Shown: positions 24,982 to 32,730, numbered from the stretch's first letter. The stretch is 37,713 nt of DNA from Flavobacteriales bacterium UBA1937 (GCA_002337005.1 DDFD01000050.1:1-37713), one strand, 5' to 3'. Translations and numbers: made by a program. The notes: generated from the letters alone by a model not told the origin.

Positions 24982-25008
24982 AAATCGGGCTTTTGTCCGA
25001 TTTTTTTT
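24982..25008 (+). terminator. Rho-independent terminator after the OstA-like gene
   Basis: Stem AAATCGGGC / GTCCGATTT with a TTTT loop and eight T following. Confidence 0.88.
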
Positions 25009-25033
25009 GAAAAGAAGATTATTTTTTCTTCTC

Positions 25034-25061
25034 AACTTCCATCTTCCAATTTCTAACTTCC
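25034..25061. repeat. Degenerate 7-bp tandem repeat, family B, copy 2
   Basis: Four 7-bp units: AACTTCC, ATCTTCC, AATTTCT, AACTTCC. The reverse complement is the same consensus as the array at 16824-16851 (RGAAGNT). It ends 1 bp before the -7 box of the class III aminotransferase gene and so takes the place of its -33 region. Confidence 0.8.
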
Positions 25062-25062
25062 T

Positions 25063-25070
25063 TATCTTTG
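25063..25070 (+). promoter_or_regulatory. -7 box for the class III aminotransferase
   Basis: TATCTTTG followed by C, 4 bp before the ATG, so the mRNA would be nearly leaderless. Its -33 zone lies in the 7-bp repeat. Confidence 0.55.
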
Positions 25071-25074
25071 CACT

Positions 25075-26253
25075 ATGAAGCAAGAATTTTTCAAATATCA
25101 AGCACAGACCACGCCCTTTGCAGCAGGTTTCGAGGTAGAAAAAGCAGAAGGTAGTTATATTTATGGTAAAGATGGCAAAGCCTATCTAGATTTTGTAGCA
25201 GGTGTTTCTGCCAATACTTTGGGGCATTCTCACCCAAAAATTATTGATGCAATCAAAGAACAAGCAGACCAATATCTTCACGTAATGGTTTATGGCGAAT
25301 ACGCTCAGGAAAAACCTGTGGCACTTTGTCAATTATTGGCAGAAGCTACACCAGAACCATTAGAAGTTACATATTTGGTCAATTCTGGAGCAGAAGCTAT
25401 AGATGGAGCTCTTAAATTAGCAAAAAGATATACTGGTAGAGAAGAAATTATCTCGATGAAAAATTCTTATCACGGAAATACGCACGGTGCGCTGTCGGTT
25501 TCAGGAAATGAAGTTCACAAGAGAGAATTCAGGCCATTATTGCCAATGATTAGCTTCATAGAGTTTAATAATGAAGAAGAGTTTTCAAAAATTACAGAAA
25601 AAACAGCTTGTGTAATTGCAGAAACGATACAAGGTGCTGCTGGTTTTTTGACACCATCTCAGAATTATTTTAAAAATTTGAAAAAAAGATGCGAAGAAGT
25701 AGGAGCTTTACTTATTTTAGATGAAATTCAGCCAGGATTTGGCAGAACAGGTAAACTTTTTTCTTTTGAGCATTATGATATGGTTCCAGATATTTTGGTT
25801 ATGGGAAAAGGAATGGGCGGTGGAGTTCCAGTTGGTGCTTTTATGAGTTCGGTAGAAATTATGAAATCTTTGCAACATTCACCCAAATTAGGTCATATCA
25901 CCACTTTCGGAGGAAATCCCTTAATTGCAGCATCTAGTTACGCTACTTTAAAAGAGGTTTTAGACAGTGGATTGATGGATAAAGTGAATGAAAAAGAAGC
26001 ACTTTTCAGAGAATTACTGGTTCACCCCAAAATAAAAAAAGTAAATGGAAGAGGTCTAATGCTGGCAGTAGAATTAGAATCTCCAGATTATACGCTTAAG
26101 GTAGCAAAAAGATGTATGGAAAAAGGATTAATCGTTTTTTGGCAACTGTACCGAAACGAGTTTATGAGAATCTCGCCACCGCTTACTTTGACCAAAGATG
26201 AGATAAGAAAAGGCTGTCAGATTATCTTACAAGCATTAGATGAAGTAGAGTAG
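25075..26253 (+). CDS. Class III aminotransferase (acetylornithine/ornithine/GABA type)
   Basis: A 392-residue PLP-dependent transaminase of fold type I. Motifs are complete: NSGAEAIDGALKLAKRYTGR for the phosphate site, YHGNTHGALSVSG, LILDEIQPGFGRTG with D216 holding the PLP pyridine nitrogen, and MGKGMGGGVPVGAF with the Schiff-base lysine K245. The family includes acetylornithine, ornithine and 4-aminobutyrate transaminases; in Flavobacteriia it is usually annotated aspartate aminotransferase family. No arginine-biosynthesis genes adjoin it, so I do not assign argD or rocD. It has its own -7 box and terminator. Confidence 0.92.
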   Translation: MKQEFFKYQAQTTPFAAGFEVEKAEGSYIYGKDGKAYLDFVAGVSANTLGHSHPKIIDAIKEQADQYLHVMVYGEYAQEKPVALCQLLAEATPEPLEVTYLVNSGAEAIDGALKLAKRYTGREEIISMKNSYHGNTHGALSVSGNEVHKREFRPLLPMISFIEFNNEEEFSKITEKTACVIAETIQGAAGFLTPSQNYFKNLKKRCEEVGALLILDEIQPGFGRTGKLFSFEHYDMVPDILVMGKGMGGGVPVGAFMSSVEIMKSLQHSPKLGHITTFGGNPLIAASSYATLKEVLDSGLMDKVNEKEALFRELLVHPKIKKVNGRGLMLAVELESPDYTLKVAKRCMEKGLIVFWQLYRNEFMRISPPLTLTKDEIRKGCQIILQALDEVE

Positions 26254-26279
26254 TGAACAAAAAATATAAAATCAATACC

Positions 26280-26313
26280 AAAGTGTTTTTTAAATTTTTG
26301 AAAACACTTTTTT
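26280..26313 (+). terminator. Rho-independent terminator after the class III aminotransferase
   Basis: Stem AAAGTGTTTT / AAAACACTTT with an 11-nt loop, then T's. The stem is AT-rich at its tip, so strength is moderate. Confidence 0.75.
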
Positions 26314-26411
26314 ATGCCAAAATTCATAAAATATTGTAAATTTTTATTAGAAAAGTATTGCAGAAATAAAAAATTAATTTATATATTGCGACACCGAAAA
26401 AATGGTGAAGT

Positions 26412-26798
26412 ATGACGAAAACTAAAGTACAGTTTGAATATCCAATGCATTGTCAATCAGAGATTTTGTATGAATATCTTGCCAGTGCAGAAGGTCTTGC
26501 AGAATGGTTTGCAGATGAGGTGGTAGAAAGAGGTGATGATTTCTATTTTAGTTGGAGTGGTGGCCCTGCAGAGAAAGCAACATTAATTAGATATAAGCCC
26601 GAAAGTTTTGTGAGATTTCGTTGGGAAGAAGACGAAGGCACTAAATATTTCTTTGAAATGACCATTACTATTGATGAAATTACCAATGATCTTTCGCTAA
26701 ACGTTACAGACTTTTGTGAGAAAGGAGACGAAAACGAAAGCAGATTATATTGGGATAATTTAATAGAAAATTTGCAAATAAAATTAGGCGCAGCTTAG
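26412..26798 (+). CDS. START-like domain protein (SRPBCC superfamily)
   Basis: A 128-residue single-domain protein of the START-like/AHSA1 helix-grip fold, conserved in Bacteroidota. The pattern starts with KVQFEYPMHCQSEILYEYL, followed by LAEWFADEV, FYFSWSGGPAEKATL and FVRFRWEED, then a last long helix with LYWDNLIENLQIKL. Such folds bind a hydrophobic ligand or act as co-chaperones; the ligand is unknown. It is followed by the class IV aminotransferase-like gene 84 bp downstream, an order I remember from other Flavobacteriia. Confidence 0.88.
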   Translation: MTKTKVQFEYPMHCQSEILYEYLASAEGLAEWFADEVVERGDDFYFSWSGGPAEKATLIRYKPESFVRFRWEEDEGTKYFFEMTITIDEITNDLSLNVTDFCEKGDENESRLYWDNLIENLQIKLGAA

Positions 26799-26818
26799 TT
26801 TATTCTAAAGATAAAATT

Positions 26819-26859
26819 AATTGATAATTGATGGTTCAGTTATCAATTTTTTCTTTTTT
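26819..26859 (+). terminator. Probable terminator after the START-like gene
   Basis: AT-rich stem AATTGATAA / TTATCAATT with a 12-nt loop and two T runs. It lies 20 bp after the stop codon. The stem is weak, so read-through to the next gene is likely. Confidence 0.6.
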
Positions 26860-26882
26860 CATACCTTTTTAATTCCTATTTT

Positions 26883-27689
26883 ATGAGATACATAGACGGA
26901 GAAAAAAATACAGATATGGCATTTCAAAATAATGCTTTTTTGTATGGTGATGCTGTTAAAGTACATTTTTTTATCAAAGATTCACAGTTGATTATGGCAG
27001 AAGAATGCTACTTTTTTTTGATGGCTTCTATGCGAAAAATGAGAATGAATATTCCACTTTCTTTTACTCTAGAGTTTTTCTCAGAAATTTTCCTAACTGC
27101 AATTGCAGAAAACCAAGTTCAAGAAGGAGTGATAGAACTTTTGGTTTACAGAAATAGAGATGATGGTGTTTCGGCGAAAACACCTGTTCATTTTTATTTT
27201 GAAATCAAGCAAAAAGATGAAGTTCTGAAAATTTCAGAGAAATATGAATTAGACTTAATGAAAGAAATTTCTGTAAATACCAATGTTTTGAGCAATATAA
27301 AAGTGCATTCTCCAGAAAATATTTATGCAGCAATTTATGCCAAAGAAAATGATTTAGATGATGTAATTTTTCTAAATCCTAACAAAAAAATTGCGAGAAC
27401 TATTTATGGAAATCTACTTTTATTAGAAGAAAATACCATTAAAATTCCGAAACAAACCGAAGGTGCTTATATTTCGCCTTTAATGGAAAATTTTGTGACT
27501 TTTGTGCATAAAAATAATTTGGCAGTAATAGAAGAAGCAGAACTAAGTGCTTTTGAAAGTCAAAAAGCAGAAGAAATTCTCGTAATTTCAGATGAAAAAG
27601 GCATCTTTACCGTTTCGAAGATTAGGAATAAAGAATTCGGTAACGAGAGATATAAAACAATGCTTGAAGCCTGGAAAACTAGTTTTTAA
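26883..27689 (+). CDS. Class IV aminotransferase-like protein, degenerate active site
   Basis: A 268-residue protein of the branched-chain aminotransferase / aminodeoxychorismate lyase fold. The start has the recognisable NNAFLYGDAV (15-25) and a later NIKVHSPENIYAAIYAKEN, where K140 takes the place of the PLP-binding lysine. The usual Glu before the conserved Asn-Leu (E-x3-x-N-hydrophobic), which holds the PLP nitrogen, reads R172 in IARTIYGNLLLL. This suggests loss or change of transaminase activity; a PLP-binding or structural role remains possible. PdxH, which makes PLP, is encoded two genes away. I infer no substrate. Confidence 0.8.
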   Translation: MRYIDGEKNTDMAFQNNAFLYGDAVKVHFFIKDSQLIMAEECYFFLMASMRKMRMNIPLSFTLEFFSEIFLTAIAENQVQEGVIELLVYRNRDDGVSAKTPVHFYFEIKQKDEVLKISEKYELDLMKEISVNTNVLSNIKVHSPENIYAAIYAKENDLDDVIFLNPNKKIARTIYGNLLLLEENTIKIPKQTEGAYISPLMENFVTFVHKNNLAVIEEAELSAFESQKAEEILVISDEKGIFTVSKIRNKEFGNERYKTMLEAWKTSF

Positions 27690-27695
27690 AATATA

Positions 27696-27728
27696 AATCC
27701 TTCTCAATTTACTGGGAAGGATTCTTTT
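27696..27728 (+). terminator. Rho-independent terminator after the class IV gene
   Basis: Stem AATCCTTC / GAAGGATT with a 12-nt loop, followed by CTTTT. Confidence 0.8.
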
Positions 27729-27737
27729 ATAATAGAC

Positions 27738-27779
27738 GAACTCGGGAAACAACCTTTTTAATAGTCATTTACCGAGTTC
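27738..27779. other. Inverted repeat in the convergent gap
   Basis: GAACTCGG (27738-27745) and CCGAGTTC (27772-27779) are perfect 8-bp arms around a 26-nt loop. No T run follows in either direction. It may help separate the plus-strand gene from yqgE, but its role is unclear. Confidence 0.5.
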
Positions 27780-27872
27780 TTATTCTTTGATTTAATATTA
27801 AAACGAAGTTTCTATCCTAAAAATTTCTAAAAGAATTGATAAAATTTTGTTAAATTAAATCTAACTTTAGGT

Positions 27873-28421
27873 CTAATTCATACTCACATCTTCTGGAGAA
27901 TTAGCCCAAAGTAAAAACTCACCACCCAAATTTTGCATAATTTTTTTCCAAAGGCTTTGGTCGTTTGGTGAGGTGTAATCCAAATTATAAATTTCTACAG
28001 GAGTCCACATTTTATTTTGAATTTCCTGGTCTAGCTGATGAGCGCTCCATCCAGAATATCCAGAAAAGACTTTCACGTTTTCTATAGGTAATTTACCGTC
28101 AATAATTGTAGAAATTACTTTTTCTATATCTTCGGTTAGGTAAAATTCATTCTCAATTGGAGTGTGTTTTTCTGTAATAGGTTTTCCTTTTATAATGAAA
28201 GAAATACGGTCATTTTCTACAGGACCACCTTCATATACTTCTACATTAAAACCAAAAATTTCTAATAATTTACTGCTCATGGTGTGATTTTTTTTATTCA
28301 AAATCATTCCAAAAGCGCCCATTTCATCGTGTTCTATGATAAGAACCACAGACCTAGAAAATATATCACCAGAAATATCTGGAGTAGAAATTAATATTTT
28401 ACCTTTGTAAGAGTAATTCAT
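27873..28421 (-). CDS. yqgE: YqgE/AlgH family protein
   Basis: A 182-residue cytoplasmic protein of the UPF0301 (YqgE/AlgH) family. The N-terminal YKGKILISTPDISGDIFSRSVVLIIEHD is diagnostic, with GAFGMILNKK after it and VFSGYSGWSAHQLDQEI in the second half. The molecular role is not established. It is divergent from pdxH with a gap of only 23 bp. On its strand TAAATTTG at 28426-28433 is a possible -7 box, which implies a nearly leaderless transcript. Confidence 0.93.
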   Translation of the reverse strand: MNYSYKGKILISTPDISGDIFSRSVVLIIEHDEMGAFGMILNKKNHTMSSKLLEIFGFNVEVYEGGPVENDRISFIIKGKPITEKHTPIENEFYLTEDIEKVISTIIDGKLPIENVKVFSGYSGWSAHQLDQEIQNKMWTPVEIYNLDYTSPNDQSLWKKIMQNLGGEFLLWANSPEDVSMN

Positions 28422-28444
28422 AAATCAAATTTAAAAAATTTTTG

Positions 28445-29089
28445 ATGGAAAATCTTTATGACAAAAGAAAAGTTTACGAAAAATCTCAATTGCTTGAAAA
28501 TCAAATAAAAGACAATCCTATAGAGTTGTTTAGAGATTGGTTTTTGGAAGCCGAAGAGAATCCTGCGGTGTCAGAATCTAATGCGATGGCAGTTTCTACA
28601 GTGGAAGCAGATGGTTGTCCTAGAACCAGAATGGTGCTTCTGAAGGCGTACAATTGGGAAGGTTTTATTTTTTATACCAATTATAATAGCAAAAAAGGCA
28701 AAGCTTTAGAGAATAATAATAAGGCATGTCTTCATTTTTTTTGGCCGAGTTTAGAAAGACAAATTATTATAAAAGCAGAATTAGAAAAAGTTCCTGAAAA
28801 TTTAAGTGATGGATATTTTCATTCGAGACCAAAAGGAAGTCAGTTGGGGGCGGTAGTTTCTCCTCAGAGCTCTGTAATCCCTGATAGAGATTTTCTAGAA
28901 AATAAATTGAAGGATTTAGAAAAAGAGTACGAGAATAAGGAAATACCAAGACCCGAAAACTGGGGTGGTTATTTGGCGAAACCGTACGAAATAGAATTTT
29001 GGCAAGGCAGACCTAATCGTTTGCACGATAGGATTATTTATGAACTTCAGGAAGATTTCGAATGGAAAATTTCTAGACTAGCGCCATAA
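28445..29089 (+). CDS. pdxH: Pyridoxamine 5'-phosphate oxidase
   Basis: An FMN-dependent enzyme that oxidises pyridoxine- or pyridoxamine-5'-phosphate to PLP, in the cytosol. The 214-residue protein begins at the ATG at 28445; the TTG just before it would only add one residue. Conserved segments are AMAVSTVEADGCPRTRMVLLK, FIFYTNYNSKKG and the signature IEFWQGRPNRLHDR, near the end, whose Arg-x-His contacts the substrate. The length is standard and no residue appears missing. A strong hairpin terminator follows. Confidence 0.95.
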   Translation: MENLYDKRKVYEKSQLLENQIKDNPIELFRDWFLEAEENPAVSESNAMAVSTVEADGCPRTRMVLLKAYNWEGFIFYTNYNSKKGKALENNNKACLHFFWPSLERQIIIKAELEKVPENLSDGYFHSRPKGSQLGAVVSPQSSVIPDRDFLENKLKDLEKEYENKEIPRPENWGGYLAKPYEIEFWQGRPNRLHDRIIYELQEDFEWKISRLAP

Positions 29090-29109
29090 AATTTTACAAT
29101 ATTTTACCA

Positions 29110-29148
29110 AAAACGGCGGCAACCTTTGGTTGCCGCCGTTTTTTCTTT
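29110..29148 (+). terminator. Strong terminator after pdxH
   Basis: Perfect 15-bp stem AAAACGGCGGCAACC / GGTTGCCGCCGTTTT with a TTT loop, then a T-rich tract. It is very GC-rich compared with its surroundings. Confidence 0.93.
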
Positions 29149-29177
29149 ATTTTTTAGTCTGAAACAAATCTAAAATA

Positions 29178-29206
29178 ACAGCGCCGAAACTTAGTTTCGG
29201 CGCTGT
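29178..29206 (-). terminator. Terminator for the HU gene
   Basis: Perfect 13-bp stem ACAGCGCCGAAAC / GTTTCGGCGCTGT with loop TTA, lying 25 bp past the HU stop codon. On the minus strand TATTTTAG follows, a modest T tract. Confidence 0.8.
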
Positions 29207-29230
29207 ATTAATTTTCTGTGGAAAATTTAA

Positions 29231-29521
29231 TTATTTCTTTTTAGCACCAGAAACTGCAGTAGCTAAATCAGCACCAGCTTTGAATTTTGCAACTTTTTTA
29301 GCAGCAATTTTGATTGGTTTCTTTGTAGCAGGGTTAATTCCTTGTCTAGCAGCTCTTTCAGCTACAGAGAATGTACCGAAACCTACTAGAGCAACTTTAC
29401 CATCTTTTTTCTTAAGAGTAGCAGTTACGTTAGAAATAAATGATTCAAGAGCAGCTTTAGCAGCAACTTTAGTGATACCAGCATCTTTTGCGATTGCGTC
29501 GATTAATTCAGACTTGTTCAT
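29231..29521 (-). CDS. HU family nucleoid DNA-binding protein
   Basis: A 96-residue histone-like protein. It has the full HU sequence pattern: MNKSELIDAIAKDAGITK for helix 1, AALESFISNVTATLKKKDGK for helix 2, VALVGFGTFSVAERAARQG with the family signature, and the DNA-wrapping arm NPATKKPIKI. The Ala/Lys-rich tail (SGAKKK) is a normal variation. The absence of a C-terminal extension separates it from the IHF-type proteins. It has its own promoter (29558-29588) and terminator, and is one of the more highly expressed genes expected here. Confidence 0.95.
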   Translation of the reverse strand: MNKSELIDAIAKDAGITKVAAKAALESFISNVTATLKKKDGKVALVGFGTFSVAERAARQGINPATKKPIKIAAKKVAKFKAGADLATAVSGAKKK

Positions 29522-29557
29522 AGTTGTAAATATTAATTGTTAATTTGTTACGTAAGA

Positions 29558-29588
29558 CAAATATATAACAATTTTGAAATTACACAAA
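29558..29588 (-). promoter_or_regulatory. HU promoter, Bacteroidetes type
   Basis: On the minus strand TTTG (29588-29585), a 19-bp spacer and TATATTTG (29565-29558) fit the Bacteroidetes promoter consensus exactly. The leader to the ATG would be about 30 nt. Confidence 0.75.
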
Positions 29589-29910
29589 TTTTTTTCACAA
29601 TTTTAATGATAATTATACTGTTTTCTATAATTTAACTCAAATATGATAATTGGTGTCTATTGCGTATTGTGCGGTTTTTGAGAGATTAAACCTCTTATTA
29701 GGTACTGTTATTACGAGTTTTTTTAAATGTACGTTTAATTAAATTCTGAATTATGAATTTGCTAATTTTATATTTTTTATATTGTTTTTCTTTCTAAAAT
29801 GTAAATATTAAAGCGGATATGTGTTAAAATTAATCTTTTTGTCTAGAAAATCAGCTAATTACATATTTTCATAAAAGTAAAAAATTACTGTAAAATCCAT
29901 CAAAAATCAT
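29589..29910. other. Gene-free AT-rich interval between HU and panD
   Basis: About 320 bp upstream of both divergent genes. I see no open frame of convincing length, no strong hairpin with a T run and no tandem repeat. It is markedly T/A-rich with a few short G+C patches such as TGCGTATTGTGCGG near 29670. It may hold regulator sites for HU or panD or a small RNA, but no specific element can be supported. Confidence 0.6.
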
Positions 29911-29918
29911 TAAATTTG
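29911..29918 (+). promoter_or_regulatory. -7 box for panD
   Basis: TAAATTTG followed by C, ending 4 bp before the panD ATG, implying a nearly leaderless mRNA. Confidence 0.55.
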
Positions 29919-29922
29919 CAAA

Positions 29923-30273
29923 ATGTTTATAGAAGTTTTTAAATCAAAAATTCACCGTGTTACGGTTACTGCTTCGGACCTTAATTATATAGGTAGCATT
30001 ACGATAGATGAAGACCTTATAGAAGCTGCAGGTTTGGTAGTAGGAGAAAGAGTTTACATTGTAAATGTGAATAATGGTGAGCGTTTTGATACTTATGTTA
30101 TAAAAGGTAAAAGAAAATCTGGCGAAATTTGCCTTAATGGTCCTGCTGCTAGAAAAGTACAAAAAGGTGATGTAATCATCATTATTTCTTATGCGCAAAT
30201 GTCTATGGAAGAGGCAAAAACCTTCCAACCAAAAATTATTTTTCCAGACGAAAAAACCAATCTTTTAACTTAA
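29923..30273 (+). CDS. panD: Aspartate 1-decarboxylase (pyruvoyl enzyme)
   Basis: This enzyme converts L-aspartate to beta-alanine for pantothenate and coenzyme A synthesis. It is made as a proenzyme that cleaves itself at Gly24-Ser25; both residues are exactly placed here (YIGSITID), giving the pyruvoyl group on the alpha chain. K9, the essential lysine, is present in MFIEVFKSKIHRVTV. The 116-residue length is standard. Other pan genes are not adjacent. The membrane protein gene that follows starts 11 bp after the stop and is probably in the same transcript. Confidence 0.95.
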   Translation: MFIEVFKSKIHRVTVTASDLNYIGSITIDEDLIEAAGLVVGERVYIVNVNNGERFDTYVIKGKRKSGEICLNGPAARKVQKGDVIIIISYAQMSMEEAKTFQPKIIFPDEKTNLLT

Positions 30274-30284
30274 TTTTCTATATT

Positions 30285-31316
30285 TTGGAAAACAACAAAA
30301 AATCTTCTCCACTTAAAACGATTTTAACAATTGTAATTTCATTGGTTTTTGCTGCATTGTTTATGTGGTTGGCTTTTAAGGGATTAGAATTTGATAAAAT
30401 TAAAGGGTATTTTGCAGAGGCTAATTATTTTTGGGTATTGGCAGCAATGGTTTTTGGCTTATTGGCATATTGGTTTAGAGCTATTCGTTGGAATCTTTTG
30501 CTAGAACCTATGGGCTACCAAATTTCTAATTCTAATTCTCTTTGGACGATTTCTTTCGGGTATTTGATGAATCTTACCATCCCAAGAAGTGGAGAATTAG
30601 CACGTTCTACTGCTTTGTACGGTGTAGAAAAAGTGCCGGTAGATAAATCTTTTGGGACGATTATTTTAGAAAGAGTGGTAGATTTGGTTTGTATGCTTGG
30701 TTTTCTGGGGTTAACTTTAGTATTTAAATACAATGCTATTTCGGCTTTTTATCATCAATCTGGTTTAAAAATCAATCCTGTTTTTATATTTTCAGCATTT
30801 GTCTTTTTTATTATAGGAACTTTTTTATTTTTTAAATTCAAGGATAAGTTTACACATCTTCGTTTTATTGGAAAAGTAATTGAATTTGTAGAAGGTATTT
30901 TTCACGGATTAACCACTATTTTCAAGCTCAAACAAAAAGTAAGATTCATAGTACTTTCTATTGCAATTTGGGTTTCTTATTATTTTGCTGCATATTTAGT
31001 TTGTTTTGCTTTACCAGAAACGTCTCATTTTACATTTGCTGATGGATTCTTTGTGATTGTTGTTGGTACATTAGGAATGATGGTTCCAGCTTCTGGTGGT
31101 ATTGGTGCTTTTCATTTTGCAATGAAAATAGGAATTGGTGCGCTTTTCTTTTCTTACGGAAAAACTTTCGAAGAAGGTGCTGCTATTGGTTTGTCTTATG
31201 CTTTTATATCACACACCATGCAGTTGGTAATTATGGCAGTAATGGGAGTGATTTCTATCCCAATGTTAGCAAAAGCCAGAAATGAAGCTGTAAAATCGAA
31301 AGCTTTTTCAGAATAA
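30285..31316 (+). CDS. UPF0104/flippase-like membrane protein (LPG synthase TM-region family)
   Basis: A 343-residue polytopic membrane protein with about eight helices, of the UPF0104 / lysylphosphatidylglycerol synthase TM-region family (flippase-like). Typical pieces are YWFRAIRWNLLLEPMG, LTIPRSGELARSTALYG, FGTIILERVVDLVCM and MVPASGGIGAFHFAM. No synthase domain is fused, so it is probably a lipid or lipid-linked substrate flippase, not an aminoacyl transferase. There is no in-frame ATG near the 5' end before the first helix, so the start is taken as the TTG at 30285, 11 bp after panD; this is an uncommon start codon. Confidence 0.88.
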   Translation: MENNKKSSPLKTILTIVISLVFAALFMWLAFKGLEFDKIKGYFAEANYFWVLAAMVFGLLAYWFRAIRWNLLLEPMGYQISNSNSLWTISFGYLMNLTIPRSGELARSTALYGVEKVPVDKSFGTIILERVVDLVCMLGFLGLTLVFKYNAISAFYHQSGLKINPVFIFSAFVFFIIGTFLFFKFKDKFTHLRFIGKVIEFVEGIFHGLTTIFKLKQKVRFIVLSIAIWVSYYFAAYLVCFALPETSHFTFADGFFVIVVGTLGMMVPASGGIGAFHFAMKIGIGALFFSYGKTFEEGAAIGLSYAFISHTMQLVIMAVMGVISIPMLAKARNEAVKSKAFSE

Positions 31317-31418
31317 TGAATGTGAATAAGTTTATCGGGTTTTCAAAAAAGAAGTATTTTAAAGACTGATTAACAGATTGCAAAATTATAGATAAGTCAA
31401 TTTGGCAGTTTTTAGTTG

Positions 31419-31426
31419 TATTTTTG
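31419..31426 (+). promoter_or_regulatory. -7 box for the SlyD-like gene
   Basis: TATTTTTG followed by C, 62 bp before the ATG. TTTG at 31401-31404 gives only a 14-bp spacer. The leader would be longer than for most genes here. Confidence 0.45.
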
Positions 31427-31488
31427 CGAAAGGTAAGATAATTGACGCTTGTAAATAAAATAGAGGATACTCTAAAATCAAAAATATT

Positions 31489-31989
31489 ATGACAATAGAC
31501 AACAAACACGTAGTTGCGCTTAACTACATTCTTCATACGGATGGAGAAAATGAAGAAAAAGTTCTTGTAGAAAAATCAGACGTAGAAAATCCACTTACTT
31601 TTTTATATGGAGTAGGAATGATGATTCCTAAATTTGAAGAAAATATTAAAGGATTAACAGCTGGTGACAAAGCTTCTTTTACGATTTTACCATCAGAAGG
31701 TTATGGAGAAAGAAATCCTGATGCAGTTGCGCAATTGCCTTTAGAAATGTTCCAGGAATCTGGAATGCCACCAGTAGGTGCAATTTTGCCACTGTCTGAT
31801 AATCAAGGGAATCAATTTCAAGCAGTAGTTATAGAAGTAACACCAGAAGCAGTAATTGCTGATCTTAACCATCCAATGGCTGGAAAAACTTTACATTTCG
31901 ATGTAGAAATTGTAGATCACAGAGAAGCAACTGAAGAAGAATTAGCTCACGGTCACGCACACGGAATTGATGGACATTCTGGACATTAA
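31489..31989 (+). CDS. SlyD-type FKBP peptidyl-prolyl cis-trans isomerase
   Basis: A 166-residue folding helper. The FKBP domain is split by an insert-in-flap domain, the SlyD arrangement: PLTFLYGVGMMIPKFEENI then LTAGDKASFTILPSEGYGERN, followed by the flap and a return to HFDVEIVDHREAT. The C-terminus is His-rich (HGHAHGIDGHSGH), as in SlyD proteins that bind nickel and other metals. Thus it may combine chaperone and metal storage roles. Neither hydrogenase nor urease genes are visible here. A bidirectional terminator separates it from the convergent SGNH gene. Confidence 0.92.
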   Translation: MTIDNKHVVALNYILHTDGENEEKVLVEKSDVENPLTFLYGVGMMIPKFEENIKGLTAGDKASFTILPSEGYGERNPDAVAQLPLEMFQESGMPPVGAILPLSDNQGNQFQAVVIEVTPEAVIADLNHPMAGKTLHFDVEIVDHREATEEELAHGHAHGIDGHSGH

Positions 31990-32042
31990 TTTTTAAGATA
32001 TTTTTGAAAATAATCTTTCAAAATAATTTATAGAAAAAATAG

Positions 32043-32070
32043 AAATCCCGAAATTTTCGGGATTTTTTAT
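32043..32070. terminator. Bidirectional terminator between the SlyD-like and SGNH genes
   Basis: Stem AAATCCCGAA / TTCGGGATTT with loop ATT, followed by T runs on both strands. It reaches to the stop codon of the convergent gene. Confidence 0.88.
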
Positions 32071-32730
32071 TTATTTCAAAACTTTCATTAAGATTTCTTC
32101 CATTTTTGCATAACCTAATTTTGTAGGATGAATTCCGTCTTCTGCAAGTTCCATTGGTAAGCCATTTTTGTCATCTTTCAACGGAGTGTGATAATCTACA
32201 TAAGTAAAGTGATTTTTTTGAGCATAATCTTTTAGCATTTTATTCAAAGCAATTACTTTATTTGCTGGTTCTAAACCTTTTCTCCAAGGATATTCATACG
32301 CTGGAAGCACAGAACAAATCACCACTTTTATTTTATTAGCTTTTGCTAATTCTGCCATAGAAACAATATTTCCAAAAACTTTTTCCAAAGAAATGGGACC
32401 ATTGTTTTCTGCAATATCATTGGTTCCGGCAAGAAATACCACTTTTTTAGGATGAAGATTTATCACATCTTCTCTGAATCTTAAAAGCATCTGTGAAGTA
32501 GTTTGACCAGAAATTCCACGTCCTACAAAATTATTATTGGTAAAGAATTTAGGATCATTAGAAAACCAGCCTTCAGTAATAGAATCTCCCATAAAAACTG
32601 CATTCGGAACTGTATTTTGAGATTTTACTTGAACGTTTTCTTTTTCGTATCTGGCGTAATTAGCGAAATCTTGCGCAAAAAATAATGTTGACATTAGCGT
32701 AAATGCAAGGGTTAAAAATGTTGTTTTCAT
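32071..32730 (-). CDS. Secreted SGNH/GDSL hydrolase
   Basis: A 219-residue exported esterase or acylhydrolase. The signal peptide is about residues 1-20 (LFFAQ). SGNH blocks are complete: FMGDSITEGW with nucleophile S50, GRGISGQTT with G72 in the oxyanion hole, AGTNDI with N104, and DGIHPT with D198 and H201. The lysophospholipase-L1-like group of Bacteroidota includes acyl-glycan esterases as well; the substrate cannot be told. It is alone on the minus strand, ending at a shared terminator. Confidence 0.93.
   Translation of the reverse strand: MKTTFLTLAFTLMSTLFFAQDFANYARYEKENVQVKSQNTVPNAVFMGDSITEGWFSNDPKFFTNNNFVGRGISGQTTSQMLLRFREDVINLHPKKVVFLAGTNDIAENNGPISLEKVFGNIVSMAELAKANKIKVVICSVLPAYEYPWRKGLEPANKVIALNKMLKDYAQKNHFTYVDYHTPLKDDKNGLPMELAEDGIHPTKLGYAKMEEILMKVLK

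Noticed and set aside
24793..25101. Minus-strand 102-residue open frame across the OstA-like gene end and repeat
   Set aside because: It is antisense to a well-supported gene and a terminator; its repeated LEIGRWKL-type peptide comes from the 7-bp array.
29110..29206. Two GC-rich hairpins as a mobile or CRISPR-like element
   Set aside because: Each is explained as the terminator of one of the two convergent genes; stems are different in sequence and no spacers exist.
29280..29543. Plus-strand 87-residue open frame opposite HU
   Set aside because: HU on the minus strand has a complete family sequence; the opposite frame is a by-product of Ala/Lys codon use.
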